DNA of 64,000 nucleotides from Rhodanobacter sp. ANJX3. Lineage in GTDB: Bacteria > Pseudomonadota > Gammaproteobacteria > Xanthomonadales > Rhodanobacteraceae. Shown here piece after piece: positions 26,204 through 34,939 of the stretch. Below the pieces are notes generated by a model. The model did no database searches. It worked only from the letters and a program-made list of their open reading frames with translations, and was not told the DNA's origin. The position numbers were made by a program, and so were the translations under genes. Numbering within the stretch: the stretch's first letter is position 1; every line of letters starts with the position of its first letter. The stretch lies in NCBI RefSeq assembly GCF_014200755.1, contig NZ_JACHCM010000001.1, positions 894,367 to 958,366 of the forward strand, given 5' to 3'.

Positions 26204-27139
26204 ATGAACACGACCCCGAATTCACCGGACGCGGCGATGTCCAGAGCGCTCGTTCTTGGCGGCGGTGGCGCCGTCGGGCGCGCCTGGCAGACCGGTCTGG
26301 CGGCATCGTTGATCCGCGCGGGCGTTGACCTGCGCGCAGCCGACGCAATCATCGGTACGTCCGCGGGTGCCAGCGTGGGCGCGCGCATCGCCCTGGGCAT
26401 GGATCTTTCGACGGCGCCGTCGTCTGTCATGCCCGGCCCCGAGCCGACCCAGGCGCCACCGACCATGGACGGAATGGCCGAACTCATGGCAGCCGTCGCT
26501 CGGGCGTCGACATCCACGACACCCGAGCACGAGTGGGCCAAGGCCGGTGCCATGGCGCTGGCGGCCGATACGGTGAGCGAAGCGCGGTCGCTGAGCCGCG
26601 AGCCGTTTACTGGCCTTGTCGACAGGACATGGCCTGCGAACTTTTTCACCACGGCGCTGGACGCAGCGACCGGGGCATTCCACGTGTGGAGCGCGGCATC
26701 CGGCGCGCCGCTGCATTTGGCCGTCGCTTCCAGTTGCGCACTGCCCGGCGTATGGCCGCCGATCACCATCGGTACGGCGCGCTATATCGACGGCGGTGTC
26801 AAAAGTATGCTCAACGCGGACCTTGCCGTGGGGTACAGCCGCGTCGTCGTGGTTTCCTGTTTCACCATGGCGACAGTGCAGGACGGGCCGCGCGATGTTG
26901 CGCAAACGCTCAACGCCGCGCTCCACGCCGAGCTGCAGAGCATCCGCGGCAAAGGCGGCACGCTCGCGCTGATCGAACCGGGCATCGAACTCCAGACGCT
27001 CACGCGTGGCGGCCAGGACATGCTTGACAACAGCCTGGTGCCGGCAGCGTATGAAATCGGTTTGACGCAAGGTCAAGCAGAGGCGGAGCGGATAAGGCGC
27101 GTATGGCAGCAAGATGCGACGCAGGGTACGCGCGACTGA
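26204..27139 (+). CDS. Patatin-like phospholipase
   Basis: A 311-residue cytoplasmic protein of the patatin family (lipid acyl hydrolase). The oxyanion loop GGGGAVGRAW is at 19-28, the nucleophile motif GTSAGA with Ser53 at 51-56, and the catalytic aspartate in YIDGGVKS near 195. It has no signal peptide. The divergent MarR regulator and the operator between them suggest that it is inducible. Start ATG 26204; an in-frame ATG 11 codons later (MSRALVLGGG) is an alternative. It probably hydrolyses membrane phospholipids or fatty acyl esters. Confidence 0.92.
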   Translation: MNTTPNSPDAAMSRALVLGGGGAVGRAWQTGLAASLIRAGVDLRAADAIIGTSAGASVGARIALGMDLSTAPSSVMPGPEPTQAPPTMDGMAELMAAVARASTSTTPEHEWAKAGAMALAADTVSEARSLSREPFTGLVDRTWPANFFTTALDAATGAFHVWSAASGAPLHLAVASSCALPGVWPPITIGTARYIDGGVKSMLNADLAVGYSRVVVVSCFTMATVQDGPRDVAQTLNAALHAELQSIRGKGGTLALIEPGIELQTLTRGGQDMLDNSLVPAAYEIGLTQGQAEAERIRRVWQQDATQGTRD

Positions 27140-27247
27140 GCCTTGAGCCCACAGGACTAATGAATATGCCCCTGTCTTGTGAGAGCAGCCCATGGAAAGC
27201 AACTGCCTCAAGAAATGTGCACACGGACCTTTCGGTTCGACGGCTTG

Positions 27248-27649
27248 CTACTGTGCCGGCGTGGCGCTTATATGCAGCACGCCCCAACCGTGCCCGTCCG
27301 GGTCGACAAAGCTGTGCGTATACATGAAGCCGAAATCTTCCGGCTCGTCGTAGGTGGTGCCACCGGCAGCGAGGGCTTTGCCGACAAGGCTGTCGACCTC
27401 TTCACGGCTTTCGCAACCGATGGAAAGCAATACCTCGACGGCCTTGCTGGTGTCGCAGATATCTTTGGGCGTGAACTCGCGAAACTTGGCGTGCGTCGTC
27501 AGCATGAGACTGATCGCGTCGCTGATGACGAAGCCCGCGCCGGCATCGCTGGTGAACTCTGGATTGAGCGTGAAGCCGAGTGCCGTGAAGAACGCGATGG
27601 ACCTCGGCAGGTCGGCGACTGGAAGGTTGATGAACAACTGTTTGCTCAT
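27248..27649 (-). CDS. VOC-family (glyoxalase-like) protein
   Basis: A 133-residue protein with the paired beta-alpha-beta-beta-beta modules of the vicinal oxygen chelate superfamily: LFINLPVADLPRSIAFFTAL at the start and FVDPDGHGWGVLHI at the end, where DPDGH is the usual metal-side motif. AAGGGG precedes ATG 27649. Most stand-alone members of this subgroup are of unknown reaction; some give resistance to antibiotics. Cytoplasmic and monocistronic. Confidence 0.9.
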   Translation of the reverse strand: MSKQLFINLPVADLPRSIAFFTALGFTLNPEFTSDAGAGFVISDAISLMLTTHAKFREFTPKDICDTSKAVEVLLSIGCESREEVDSLVGKALAAGGTTYDEPEDFGFMYTHSFVDPDGHGWGVLHISATPAQ

Positions 27650-27685
27650 GAATTTCCCCTTGCGTAGCTAGCGTGGTCAAAAGAC

Positions 27686-27742
27686 GGGTGTCAGGGCTTA
27701 TTTGAACACTCCAGAGGCTGTCCCAGAAATGTCTCCGACACC
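27686..27742. repeat. Dispersed repeat family 3, copy 1
   Basis: A 57-base element beginning GGGTGTCAGGGCTTATTTGA and ending GTCTCCGACACC, with short inverted ends (GGTGTC/GACACC). A diverged second copy lies at 53707-53769. It has the size and form of REP-like palindromic repeats. Confidence 0.6.
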
Positions 27743-27777
27743 TTTTCGCTCAAGTCGATCGATTTCGACGTCGAGCG

Positions 27778-29025
27778 TTATCCGGCCTTTACCGCCACAG
27801 GCGCATCGTCGGATTGGTGTCGTAGCGTCCACGGATCTTCGGCGAGAACGCTCGGGTCGGCAATGAGCGTGTCTTGCGTGGGCCCGAAGAGTGCATAGGG
27901 CAGATAGCCGTATCCGCCATCGCCGAAGTGGGGTCCCCAGGAGTTCTGGATTTCAAGCAGACCGGTTGCGTCGTCGTAACCCACGGCCAGGACAAAGTGA
28001 TAGCCGTCGGCGGGGTCGGCGGCGGGTGGATGAAAGAGATTGGCGTCGTTCACCGGGCCGCCCGCGAAGCCTGCCGCGGCACCGGATGAGCCCGCTGAAC
28101 CGCCACTGGAGCCGGCCCCAGTGCCCGATGAGCCCACCGCTCCACCACCCGAGCCGGCGGATCCACCCGAGGCACCGCCAGTACCACCGGAAGAGCCGCC
28201 CGTACCGCCAGAGGAGCCGGCCGCGCCACCCGAGGCACCGGCGGAGCCGCCGGTGGAACCCGCTGCGCTGCCTTCGCGACCGGCTGGCACGTCACCAGGG
28301 GCAGACGTCGGTACCGGAAAAATTCCCGTGCGCCATGTCGGGGAAGGCACGGCATCGCTGCCGTAGCCCACGGACTGCGCCACGGGAAAGGCCACCGGCA
28401 CCGGGTAGCCACCGGCTATCGATAGCTTGATCGCACGCAGCGTCGTTACCCGGTAAGCCTTGGTCAACTTGCGCTTGGCCGCATCGTCGAAAGCGGTAGT
28501 CGGTGGCGCGATCGAAAATTTCTGGGGGTCGTAGGGCCACGCGCTCTCGATGCACACGCCGTAGTTTTCCAGTGCTTCGACCACCGCATCGGCCTTGCAT
28601 CCCGAGTCGTCGCTGGTTTGCTCGGCTTCGACCAAGACACGCGTCGCGTAGTAACAGAACAGCGGCGACAACGGTTCATCCAGCCCCTCGGCCAGATGAA
28701 GAAAACGCAGCGCGCCGGTAAACGCAAAGGCCGCACACGACTGGATCGGATCCTGGTCGAGTACCGGTGGACACTTCGATCGCAAGCTCGCCGACGACGG
28801 TGGCTGGGGCAGCGCTTTGCCAGGCGGTGCGATTTCGAGCACCGGGCGAGAGAGCTGCTTGGCCCCTCGCGCCGACGGGGCGAGCTTGCGATCGACACCG
28901 TTGACTGTCACAACGGGGGCGGCCGCCACGACCGGTTTTTCACTGTCCGGTTTACCGCCATGGCCACCACTCTGGCCGCCCGTCTGGCCGCTTCGCCCTT
29001 GTCCGCTGTCCGCTTTGTTTTGCAT
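27778..29025 (-). CDS. Papain-like (C1) peptidase with a Gly/Ser/Ala-rich insertion
   Basis: A 415-residue protein without a signal peptide. After a disordered N-terminus (1-80) the C1 peptidase motifs appear: Gln91 (oxyanion) and nucleophile Cys97 in DQDPIQSCAAFAF, the histidine in GYHFVLAVGYDD (His343) and Asn361 in QNSWGPHFGDGGYGYLPY. Between Cys and His, residues 251-323 are an almost pure Gly/Ser/Ala/Thr stretch (SAGASGGAAGSSGGTGG repeated), an unusual insertion that would form a flexible loop near the active site. The ATG at 29025 has GGGA seven bases upstream; a longer frame upstream is not protein-like. Target unknown; export would need a non-Sec route. Confidence 0.85.
   Translation of the reverse strand: MQNKADSGQGRSGQTGGQSGGHGGKPDSEKPVVAAAPVVTVNGVDRKLAPSARGAKQLSRPVLEIAPPGKALPQPPSSASLRSKCPPVLDQDPIQSCAAFAFTGALRFLHLAEGLDEPLSPLFCYYATRVLVEAEQTSDDSGCKADAVVEALENYGVCIESAWPYDPQKFSIAPPTTAFDDAAKRKLTKAYRVTTLRAIKLSIAGGYPVPVAFPVAQSVGYGSDAVPSPTWRTGIFPVPTSAPGDVPAGREGSAAGSTGGSAGASGGAAGSSGGTGGSSGGTGGASGGSAGSGGGAVGSSGTGAGSSGGSAGSSGAAAGFAGGPVNDANLFHPPAADPADGYHFVLAVGYDDATGLLEIQNSWGPHFGDGGYGYLPYALFGPTQDTLIADPSVLAEDPWTLRHQSDDAPVAVKAG
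28057..28275 (-). repeat. Low-complexity repeat inside the peptidase gene
   Basis: A GC-rich imperfect tandem array of GGC/GGT, TCC/TCG and GCC-type codons encodes residues 251-323. It is coding in frame, and slippage here would change the loop length in steps of three bases. Confidence 0.8.
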
Positions 29026-29402
29026 GTCGTTCCCTTTTATCCGTGATGGTTTCCCATGACATTGCCGTCGGCATGGTTTAAAGCGGCGCTGCTCGATCGA
29101 TGTTTCTGCTCCCTCTGCTTGTCCGTGCTGGGTGAACCATCCCATTTTTAGGCACGAAACCGGCGGGATGTATGCAAAAAAGCGGATGCGGCTTTCGCCG
29201 TATCCAGCGATACGCGATGTTGCGCATGATCCCCCTAAATTCGCTCGTTGCCCAGCAGACCTCGTGCTACCGCGACGTGCGAGTGCAGATACGAACCTGG
29301 AAATATTCCTACGCCTGCGTCGCTTTAATAGCGCAAGATTTAATCGAACTGACATGCCGCATGCTTATGGTCGAAGGACCTTCCTTTTCGCGGTGAACCG
29401 GT
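29026..29402. other. Intergenic region without a gene
   Basis: The 377 bases between the divergent peptidase and endonuclease genes hold no convincing frame. The last 80 bases are AT-richer (TTTAATAGCGCAAGATTTAA near 29323) and probably carry the endonuclease promoter; no clear motif. Confidence 0.5.
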
Positions 29403-30167
29403 ATGTCTTTCATTCAACGCGGCCTGATCCTGGGCCTGTTTTTACTTTCAGGATCGTCCTTTGCCTCTACGGCGTGCTCCAACTTCTTTCTGGCCGGCAC
29501 GCCTCCCACTGTCGAGGCATCGATGACCAGCCGCACAACCGAGGTGTGCCACACCGAATACGTCATCTTGGACTCCGGTGTGACCAAGGGGCCGCTGTAC
29601 TCGGCACAAGATCTGACCGCAGCTCAGGTGGCCGGATCGGAAACCATCAGCCGTACGGGATCGTTCCACCAGGAGACGGGCATTCCTGCCGCCGATCGCT
29701 CCCAGGATTCCGACTACACCAACAGCGGCTATGACCGCGGCCACATGACGCCGGCTGGCGACGAATCGACGATCGCCAGCGAGAAAGAATCGTTCTCGAT
29801 GGGCAACGTCGTTCCGCAAGACCACAAGCTCAATACGGGTGAATGGGAAAAAATCGAACAACAGGTTCGACAACTGGCAACGAATCTCGGCTCGGTCTAC
29901 GTGGTGACCGGACCGGCATTCAGCGACAGCTCGATTCCGACGATCGGAAAAGATGGTGTGGCGGTGCCAGACTACACATGGAAAGCCGTGTACGAACCGG
30001 GCATCGGTGCAGCCGCCTATGTCTGCACTAACGACGACAACGAAACCTGCATGGTCGTTTCGATCGATGCGATCACGACTTTATCGGGTATCGATCCTTT
30101 TCCGGCGCTGAGCAGCACTTTAAAAGCGAACCCCATCAGTCTTCCTTTGCCCGCCACGGCCAAGTGA
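29403..30167 (+). CDS. Secreted DNA/RNA non-specific endonuclease
   Basis: A 254-residue protein with a signal peptide (MSFIQRGLILGLFLLSGSSF, cleavage after FAS). It belongs to the beta-beta-alpha-metal nuclease family (Serratia nuclease/NucA): catalytic DRGHM with His114 (111-115), Mg-binding Asn144 in HKLNTGEWEKIE, and the preceding MGNVVPQD. Cysteines suggest a disulfide-stabilised extracellular enzyme. It should degrade double- and single-stranded nucleic acids for nutrition, biofilm remodelling or competition. No dedicated inhibitor is next to it, as expected for an enzyme exported before folding. Confidence 0.93.
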   Translation: MSFIQRGLILGLFLLSGSSFASTACSNFFLAGTPPTVEASMTSRTTEVCHTEYVILDSGVTKGPLYSAQDLTAAQVAGSETISRTGSFHQETGIPAADRSQDSDYTNSGYDRGHMTPAGDESTIASEKESFSMGNVVPQDHKLNTGEWEKIEQQVRQLATNLGSVYVVTGPAFSDSSIPTIGKDGVAVPDYTWKAVYEPGIGAAAYVCTNDDNETCMVVSIDAITTLSGIDPFPALSSTLKANPISLPLPATAK

Positions 30168-30222
30168 GCGCTGGGTGGGATCGACACCCGCCGCCGATGC
30201 GAAACCGTTGAAGTCATCCCAA

Positions 30223-30252
30223 ACGTTCCCCGCCGCTCGATGCGGGGGACGT
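30223..30252. terminator. Hairpin between convergent genes
   Basis: ACGTTCCCCGC and GCGGGGGACGT form an 11-base stem with one G-T pair and an eight-base loop. There is no T-run, so termination is uncertain. Confidence 0.4.
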
Positions 30253-30286
30253 CGGTCCGGTAGCTAGGTTTTTCAAACAGCGTTTT

Positions 30287-31540
30287 TCAGCCAGCCAACA
30301 TTCTGGCCCCGATCGCCAGAAGCAGCGCGGGCAGCATCACGACGCATCCCACCTTGAAAAAAGCCATGAAAGTCACCTCCTCCCCCTCGCGCCGGATAGC
30401 CGTGAGCCACAGGATCGTCGCGAGCGAACCGGTGATCGACAAATTGGGCCCCAGGTCGACACCGATAAGCAGCGCATCGACGACGCTTTGCGGCGCATGA
30501 GCAACCGCTGCGGTGGAACTCGCGATCAATCCGGCAGGCAGGTTGTTGATGAGGTTGCTGGCGAAAGCGATCGTGAGGCCCGACGCACCGGCCGTGCTCG
30601 CCGGTGCGCTCCTCGCCCCCTGCTCGAGCAGCGTCGCGAGTGCGCGAATGACGCCCGTTCGATTCAGCGTTTCCACCAAAATAAACAGTCCGGCGACCAG
30701 CGGCAGCACGCCCCAGGAAATGTCTTTCAGCAGCGGCCATGGCAACGCACGCCGTCGAAGCTGAAGCACGGTCGCCGTGAGCACGCCGAGCGCAGCCGTG
30801 GGCAAACCCAGCGGTTGATCTAACGCCGACACCAGCAGCAGTGTCACTGCCGTGAGTCCGATTCCGGCCATGGCCACGCGGCCGTTGATGCTCAACGGCT
30901 CTACTGCCAGATCCGCCGCGATCGTGCCCTCCAGCGGACGGCGCTGCGTCCATCGCAATACCAGATAGGTAGCGACAATCGATAGCGCCGATGGCAGCAA
31001 GAATCGTTGCAGCCAGGCGCCGAGCGAAGGCATGTGGTTACCGTACAGCACCAGGTTTGCCGGGTTGGAAATCGGCAAGACGAAGCTCGCCGCATTGGCG
31101 ATGAACGCGCAGACAAAAAGGAACGGCAGCGGATTCGCCTTGGCCTTTCGGGCCGCTGCAAAAACCGCCGGCGTGAGGACGACGGCCGTCGCATCATTCG
31201 ACAAGAAAATCGTCACCACCGTGCCGGCCCCATAGATCAGCAGGAACAGCCGCTTCGGCGAAGCCTGCGCGTGATTGACGGCCATGGCGGCCACCCAATC
31301 GAACAGCCCCTCACGCCGGGCGACTTCCGACAGCAGCATCATGCCGATGAGAAACAGATAGACGTCCGCGCCTTTGCCTATGGCCCGCAACGCATCGCCG
31401 ACGGGCAACAGGCCGAGCGCGACGATCAGCACGGCGCCACTCACCGCCCAAATCGCTTCGGGCCACTTGAAAGGACGAGTGATGACGGCGGCAGTGGTGA
31501 CGGCACAGATGATCCATGCAAGGAGGTTATGACTTGCCAA
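30287..31540 (-). CDS. ArsB-type arsenite/anion transporter
   Basis: A 417-residue inner-membrane protein with about 11 helices of the ion transporter superfamily. The motifs FLSNDATAVVLTPAVF, PISNPANLVLYG and IGVDLGPNLSITGSLATILW are the conserved loops of ArsB, which extrudes arsenite and antimonite using the proton motive force. The start is a TTG at 31540 with AAGGA nine bases upstream; no in-frame ATG is well placed. No arsR, arsC or other arsenic gene is nearby, so substrate and control are less certain than the family. Confidence 0.85.
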   Translation of the reverse strand: MASHNLLAWIICAVTTAAVITRPFKWPEAIWAVSGAVLIVALGLLPVGDALRAIGKGADVYLFLIGMMLLSEVARREGLFDWVAAMAVNHAQASPKRLFLLIYGAGTVVTIFLSNDATAVVLTPAVFAAARKAKANPLPFLFVCAFIANAASFVLPISNPANLVLYGNHMPSLGAWLQRFLLPSALSIVATYLVLRWTQRRPLEGTIAADLAVEPLSINGRVAMAGIGLTAVTLLLVSALDQPLGLPTAALGVLTATVLQLRRRALPWPLLKDISWGVLPLVAGLFILVETLNRTGVIRALATLLEQGARSAPASTAGASGLTIAFASNLINNLPAGLIASSTAAVAHAPQSVVDALLIGVDLGPNLSITGSLATILWLTAIRREGEEVTFMAFFKVGCVVMLPALLLAIGARMLAG

Positions 31541-31726
31541 AAGTTGTGATCCTTCTTTCTGAGAGCTTGTTTATGCTCTCCCCGTGCCGCGCGCCGGGAG
31601 AGGTTTGCGCGCAGACCAAGGAAGAGCAAAAAAGTGGACGTCGGTCCACGACGCAGTGATGACGCCGGGATGCGGGCAAGCCCCGGCCCGGAGGGTTGCG
31701 AGGTACGGAGAGATGGTGAACACGCT

Positions 31727-32983
31727 CTAAGCCATGGGGCTCTCGGCGCGCGCATCGCTCGCGCTACCGCAGGCCGGCTTCAATTGATTGGCAAAACCGA
31801 GCCAGAGCACGAGCGAGCCCAAGGCGATGCTGCCCAGCATCAAAAACGCGGTGCGGTAACCCAGTGCCTGCGCGATCATGCCGCCTAGCGCGGGACTGAG
31901 CGACGCGCCAAGGCCTTGTACCGTCATCACGGCGCCCTGCCCTACGTTGACGTGACCGGTGCCCTTGAGCAGTCGTGCGACCAGCGCGGGCACGGCGACG
32001 CTTTGCAGACCCGCACCAACGCCATCGAGCGCTTGCACGGGCCACACCCCCCATTGCTTGATCACAAACGCTGCGATCAGGCCGCGCAGCGGCAGCGCCA
32101 GAAAGGTCAACAGAATGACCCACCAGTGTCCGCGTGTGCGCAGCAAGCGCATCGCCACCAGCGATGCGCCGACCATGACGAGTTGCGCGACCACGATGGT
32201 CGTTGCCGTAAACAGTGCCGGATTGCCCTGATGCGCCGCGACGACGGCGAGTCCGTAGAGCGGCAGCATGGCGGCGTTGCCCAGATGGAACAGCGCAAGC
32301 GCACCGGCGAGGATCAGCAGCGGACGGCAAGTGAACAACACCCGGAAGGCGGATGTCTTTTCATCCTTGCCATCGTCGTCGCTCTCCAGTCCACGGGCGG
32401 CACGATCGTCGATCGCCTGTTTAGGAATCAGCAGCACGCTGACGATCGACAATACCCCAAAGACCACGGCAAGCACGAAGACGGCGGCAAAACCGAATTT
32501 CCAGCCCAGCACGCCCGACAGCGCCGCGCCGATGACGTTGCCCGCGTGGTTCGCCACCTGGTTGCGACCGAACTGACGATCGAAACCCGCCTGGCGCACC
32601 ATGCCTAGCGTGATGCCCGCCAGCGCCGGACCCAAGGCGGCACCGGCAATGGCCGTGGCGATCTGCGATGTCGCCACCATGGCAAACGATGGCGACACCC
32701 ATAGCAGCGCCGAGGCCAGCAGCGTAAAGATGCTGGCGATGACGACCAGCGCGCGCTTGTTGCGCGACGCGTCGATCAACGCGCCGGCCGGTCCAGTCAC
32801 CACCATGCCCGCCAGGCCGCCGATGGTCATGACCGACCCGATAGAACCGGCGCCCCATCCCTTGGCTTGCAGAAACACGCCAAGAAACGGTCCGATCCCG
32901 GCCTGCACGTCGGCCATGAAAAAATTCAGGGCCTCCAGCGCGCGCAGCCCGGGCTTGGTCGATGTCGAGCGCGCGTTCACCAC
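31727..32983 (-). CDS. MFS transporter
   Basis: A 418-residue, 12-helix major facilitator. The loop 2-3 signature is GALIDASRNKRALV; the central cytoplasmic loop (about 200-225) is acidic (ESDDDGKDEK). It begins at a GTG at 32983 that overlaps the stop of the upstream metallophosphoesterase gene (GTGGTGA), so it is probably translationally coupled. No strong ribosome site precedes it. The substrate is unknown; sequence is closest to drug/sugar efflux type MFS proteins by eye. Confidence 0.88.
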   Translation of the reverse strand: MVNARSTSTKPGLRALEALNFFMADVQAGIGPFLGVFLQAKGWGAGSIGSVMTIGGLAGMVVTGPAGALIDASRNKRALVVIASIFTLLASALLWVSPSFAMVATSQIATAIAGAALGPALAGITLGMVRQAGFDRQFGRNQVANHAGNVIGAALSGVLGWKFGFAAVFVLAVVFGVLSIVSVLLIPKQAIDDRAARGLESDDDGKDEKTSAFRVLFTCRPLLILAGALALFHLGNAAMLPLYGLAVVAAHQGNPALFTATTIVVAQLVMVGASLVAMRLLRTRGHWWVILLTFLALPLRGLIAAFVIKQWGVWPVQALDGVGAGLQSVAVPALVARLLKGTGHVNVGQGAVMTVQGLGASLSPALGGMIAQALGYRTAFLMLGSIALGSLVLWLGFANQLKPACGSASDARAESPMA

Positions 32984-34110
32984 TTTTTACCGTATTTGTT
33001 CGGACCCAGCTGCGTGCCCAGCACGCCGTGCTCGGGCCACGGCCTGACCGCATGCGCATCGGTATCCGGCTGTGCGTCGGAGCGGTCTTTGCCATCCGGA
33101 TCGGCCATCCGAGGATCGACCGTCACCTGATCCTTGGCAGCGTTTCCGTCGGTATCTCGCGCATCCACATGGATACGAAAAGGCGTCGTCGTTTCCGGGG
33201 CGGCCAGAATGGCCGACCAGACACCCGGTTCGCCGTGGACGGGCGACATGGCTACCGGCAGGTCGTCGTCGATCCGTGCCGTGACCCGCTGCACATGCTC
33301 TCCGAACACCTTGGCGCGAACCCGCAACGGCTCCGCCGGTGTGTGGGGTGCAGAGCCCTTCTCCGTCGCCAGCCGCTGATCGGCCGGGCTGGTAATCATC
33401 ACGAACGGCCATGCCGAACCGAGCGGTTTGAAGTGCCAGCTGACGGCATCGCCATCCAGGCAGGCGATGGAATATCCGGCCTGACCGGCGTCTTCCTCGA
33501 CCTGGGCCGTCGATCGCGTGGAGGCATAGATCACCGCACCGTCGTTCAGCAGCTCGTTGTAATGCGTGTGACCGGTGTCCACCATGGCCACACCGGCATC
33601 GGCGAAGAGACGCCCGACGGCATGACTATCCTGACGCAGGTCGCCCGGATAGCCGTGCATAAACACGACCGGCTTTTGCGCGTCCTGCTGAGCTGCCTTC
33701 AGCTGATCGACGAGCCATCGGTTTTGCTCCGCGCCGAGCCGAAAATCGGGACCACCCGATCCGGCCGATACGATATCCAGAAACAGGCACCGGCGCCCGT
33801 CGATCATCCTGACCATCGGCAGCGGCGTTGCGCCATGCATCGTATAAAAGTCGGCCAAGGATCCCGGCTCGAAATCGTGATCGCCCGGAATCGCATAAAC
33901 GGGCAACGTCAGGCCCGACAGCGTGTCGTTGATCTTGTCGTATTGCAGCGGCGTTCCGTTATTGGCGTTGTCGCCCGGCAGAAAAACAAAATCGACGGCA
34001 TCGGCAAAGAACCGATTGGCCTCGGCGACGATTTCGCGCAGACGTTCGATACCCTGGTAATGGTCTTCGTGCGATACATGCAGATCGCCGATATGCAGCC
34101 AGGTCAACAT
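32977..34110 (-). CDS. Calcineurin-like metallophosphoesterase
   Basis: A 377-residue soluble protein. Metal-binding motifs in order are GDLH (8-11), GDNANN, GDHD (in place of GNHD), FMHGYPG and GHTHYNE, so the dinuclear centre looks complete. A C-terminal beta domain (about 255-345) resembles an immunoglobulin-like fold, followed by an acidic tail. AAGGAG precedes ATG 34110. It shares an operon and a seven-base overlap with the MFS gene downstream. Possible substrates are phosphodiesters such as cyclic nucleotides or glycerophosphodiesters; not resolved. Confidence 0.9.
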   Translation of the reverse strand: MLTWLHIGDLHVSHEDHYQGIERLREIVAEANRFFADAVDFVFLPGDNANNGTPLQYDKINDTLSGLTLPVYAIPGDHDFEPGSLADFYTMHGATPLPMVRMIDGRRCLFLDIVSAGSGGPDFRLGAEQNRWLVDQLKAAQQDAQKPVVFMHGYPGDLRQDSHAVGRLFADAGVAMVDTGHTHYNELLNDGAVIYASTRSTAQVEEDAGQAGYSIACLDGDAVSWHFKPLGSAWPFVMITSPADQRLATEKGSAPHTPAEPLRVRAKVFGEHVQRVTARIDDDLPVAMSPVHGEPGVWSAILAAPETTTPFRIHVDARDTDGNAAKDQVTVDPRMADPDGKDRSDAQPDTDAHAVRPWPEHGVLGTQLGPNKYGKKW

Positions 34111-34235
34111 GGTGAACTCCTTCGTCTTTCGTGACAGTCGTTTTCATCGAGACGCGGCAAAGCGTTGGATCGAGGTGACATCGCACAGCGGCCGACCGCC
34201 ACCGTGCGATGTCACTGCGCCGACGCATGACGCGC

Positions 34236-34874
34236 TCAGGCGTGATGGGCGTGCTCTTTGGGGCAGGGCTTCTTCGGCGGCTTTTTCGGACCGTGCTTGA
34301 GGTCTTTCGGCACATCCAGCAGCGACGAAGCGTCGACACCCAAGGCAGTGGCGTCCACGACCGCGCCGCTGGGCGTGGTTATGCTGGCGCCGCGGCTGCT
34401 CAACGACGCGCCGACTTTCAGTACATCCGCGAAGGTCGCCGCACCGTGTGGCGGAAAGCGCACGATCGTGCCGTCATCCAACAGCGCGCCGTGGGCGTCG
34501 CCCTTCGGACCATGCAGAAGACGTTCGATAATGCCTTGGTGGATGAGACCGTGATATTTGCCCGCACCGCCGGGCTTTTCATGCGGATGCGGCTTGAGGT
34601 GCTTTTTATGCTTTGGACCTTCGTCCGCAATACGTCCGCCTTTGCGGGTATCGATGGCGACCGCCACGATCACCCCGCCGTGCCGTGTTTCGCGCACGGA
34701 AAGCTTTTCGCCCGGGGCCAGCGCATCCAGCAACTGAGCCGACAAATGCGGCGGGGTGTGGATCTCCGTGCCGTCGGTCAACAGCAGTCCGTCGATATCG
34801 GCATGGGTATTGAAGAGGAAGCGGTCCAGTGTGCCTTCGGTCGCAGGCAGGAAATCGGGGTCAAGCCAATGCAT
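34236..34874 (-). CDS. Protein with two LLxDGTxxxxPP modules (paralogue A)
   Basis: A 212-residue protein with two copies of a module: IDGLLLTDGTEIHTPPH (about 26-42) and AHGALLDDGTIVRFPPH (about 120-136), each followed by a small beta domain ending in a G-x-x-[IV] strand. The C-terminus is Lys/His/Pro-rich (HGPKKPPKKPCPKEHAHHA) and could bind metal. No signal peptide was seen. ATG 34874 is preceded by GGAG. It follows paralogue B by 65 bases, so both are likely transcribed from the sigma-54 promoter at 35672. The fold is probably an OB- or SH3-like barrel, but I know no function. Confidence 0.75.
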   Translation of the reverse strand: MHWLDPDFLPATEGTLDRFLFNTHADIDGLLLTDGTEIHTPPHLSAQLLDALAPGEKLSVRETRHGGVIVAVAIDTRKGGRIADEGPKHKKHLKPHPHEKPGGAGKYHGLIHQGIIERLLHGPKGDAHGALLDDGTIVRFPPHGAATFADVLKVGASLSSRGASITTPSGAVVDATALGVDASSLLDVPKDLKHGPKKPPKKPCPKEHAHHA

Positions 34875-34939
34875 GAGATGTGCTCCAGAAAAAGGGTAAA
34901 GGTGAAAAAAATCGGACGCCCAGGACCTACTCTCCTGGA

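Noticed and set aside
28057-28275. Repeat array considered as CRISPR
   Set aside because: The repeats are short codon-scale units in frame within a protein gene, with no spacers of constant length.
32962-34134. A 390-codon plus-strand open frame
   Set aside because: Antisense to the metallophosphoesterase gene, whose metal motifs are intact; no domain in the plus frame.
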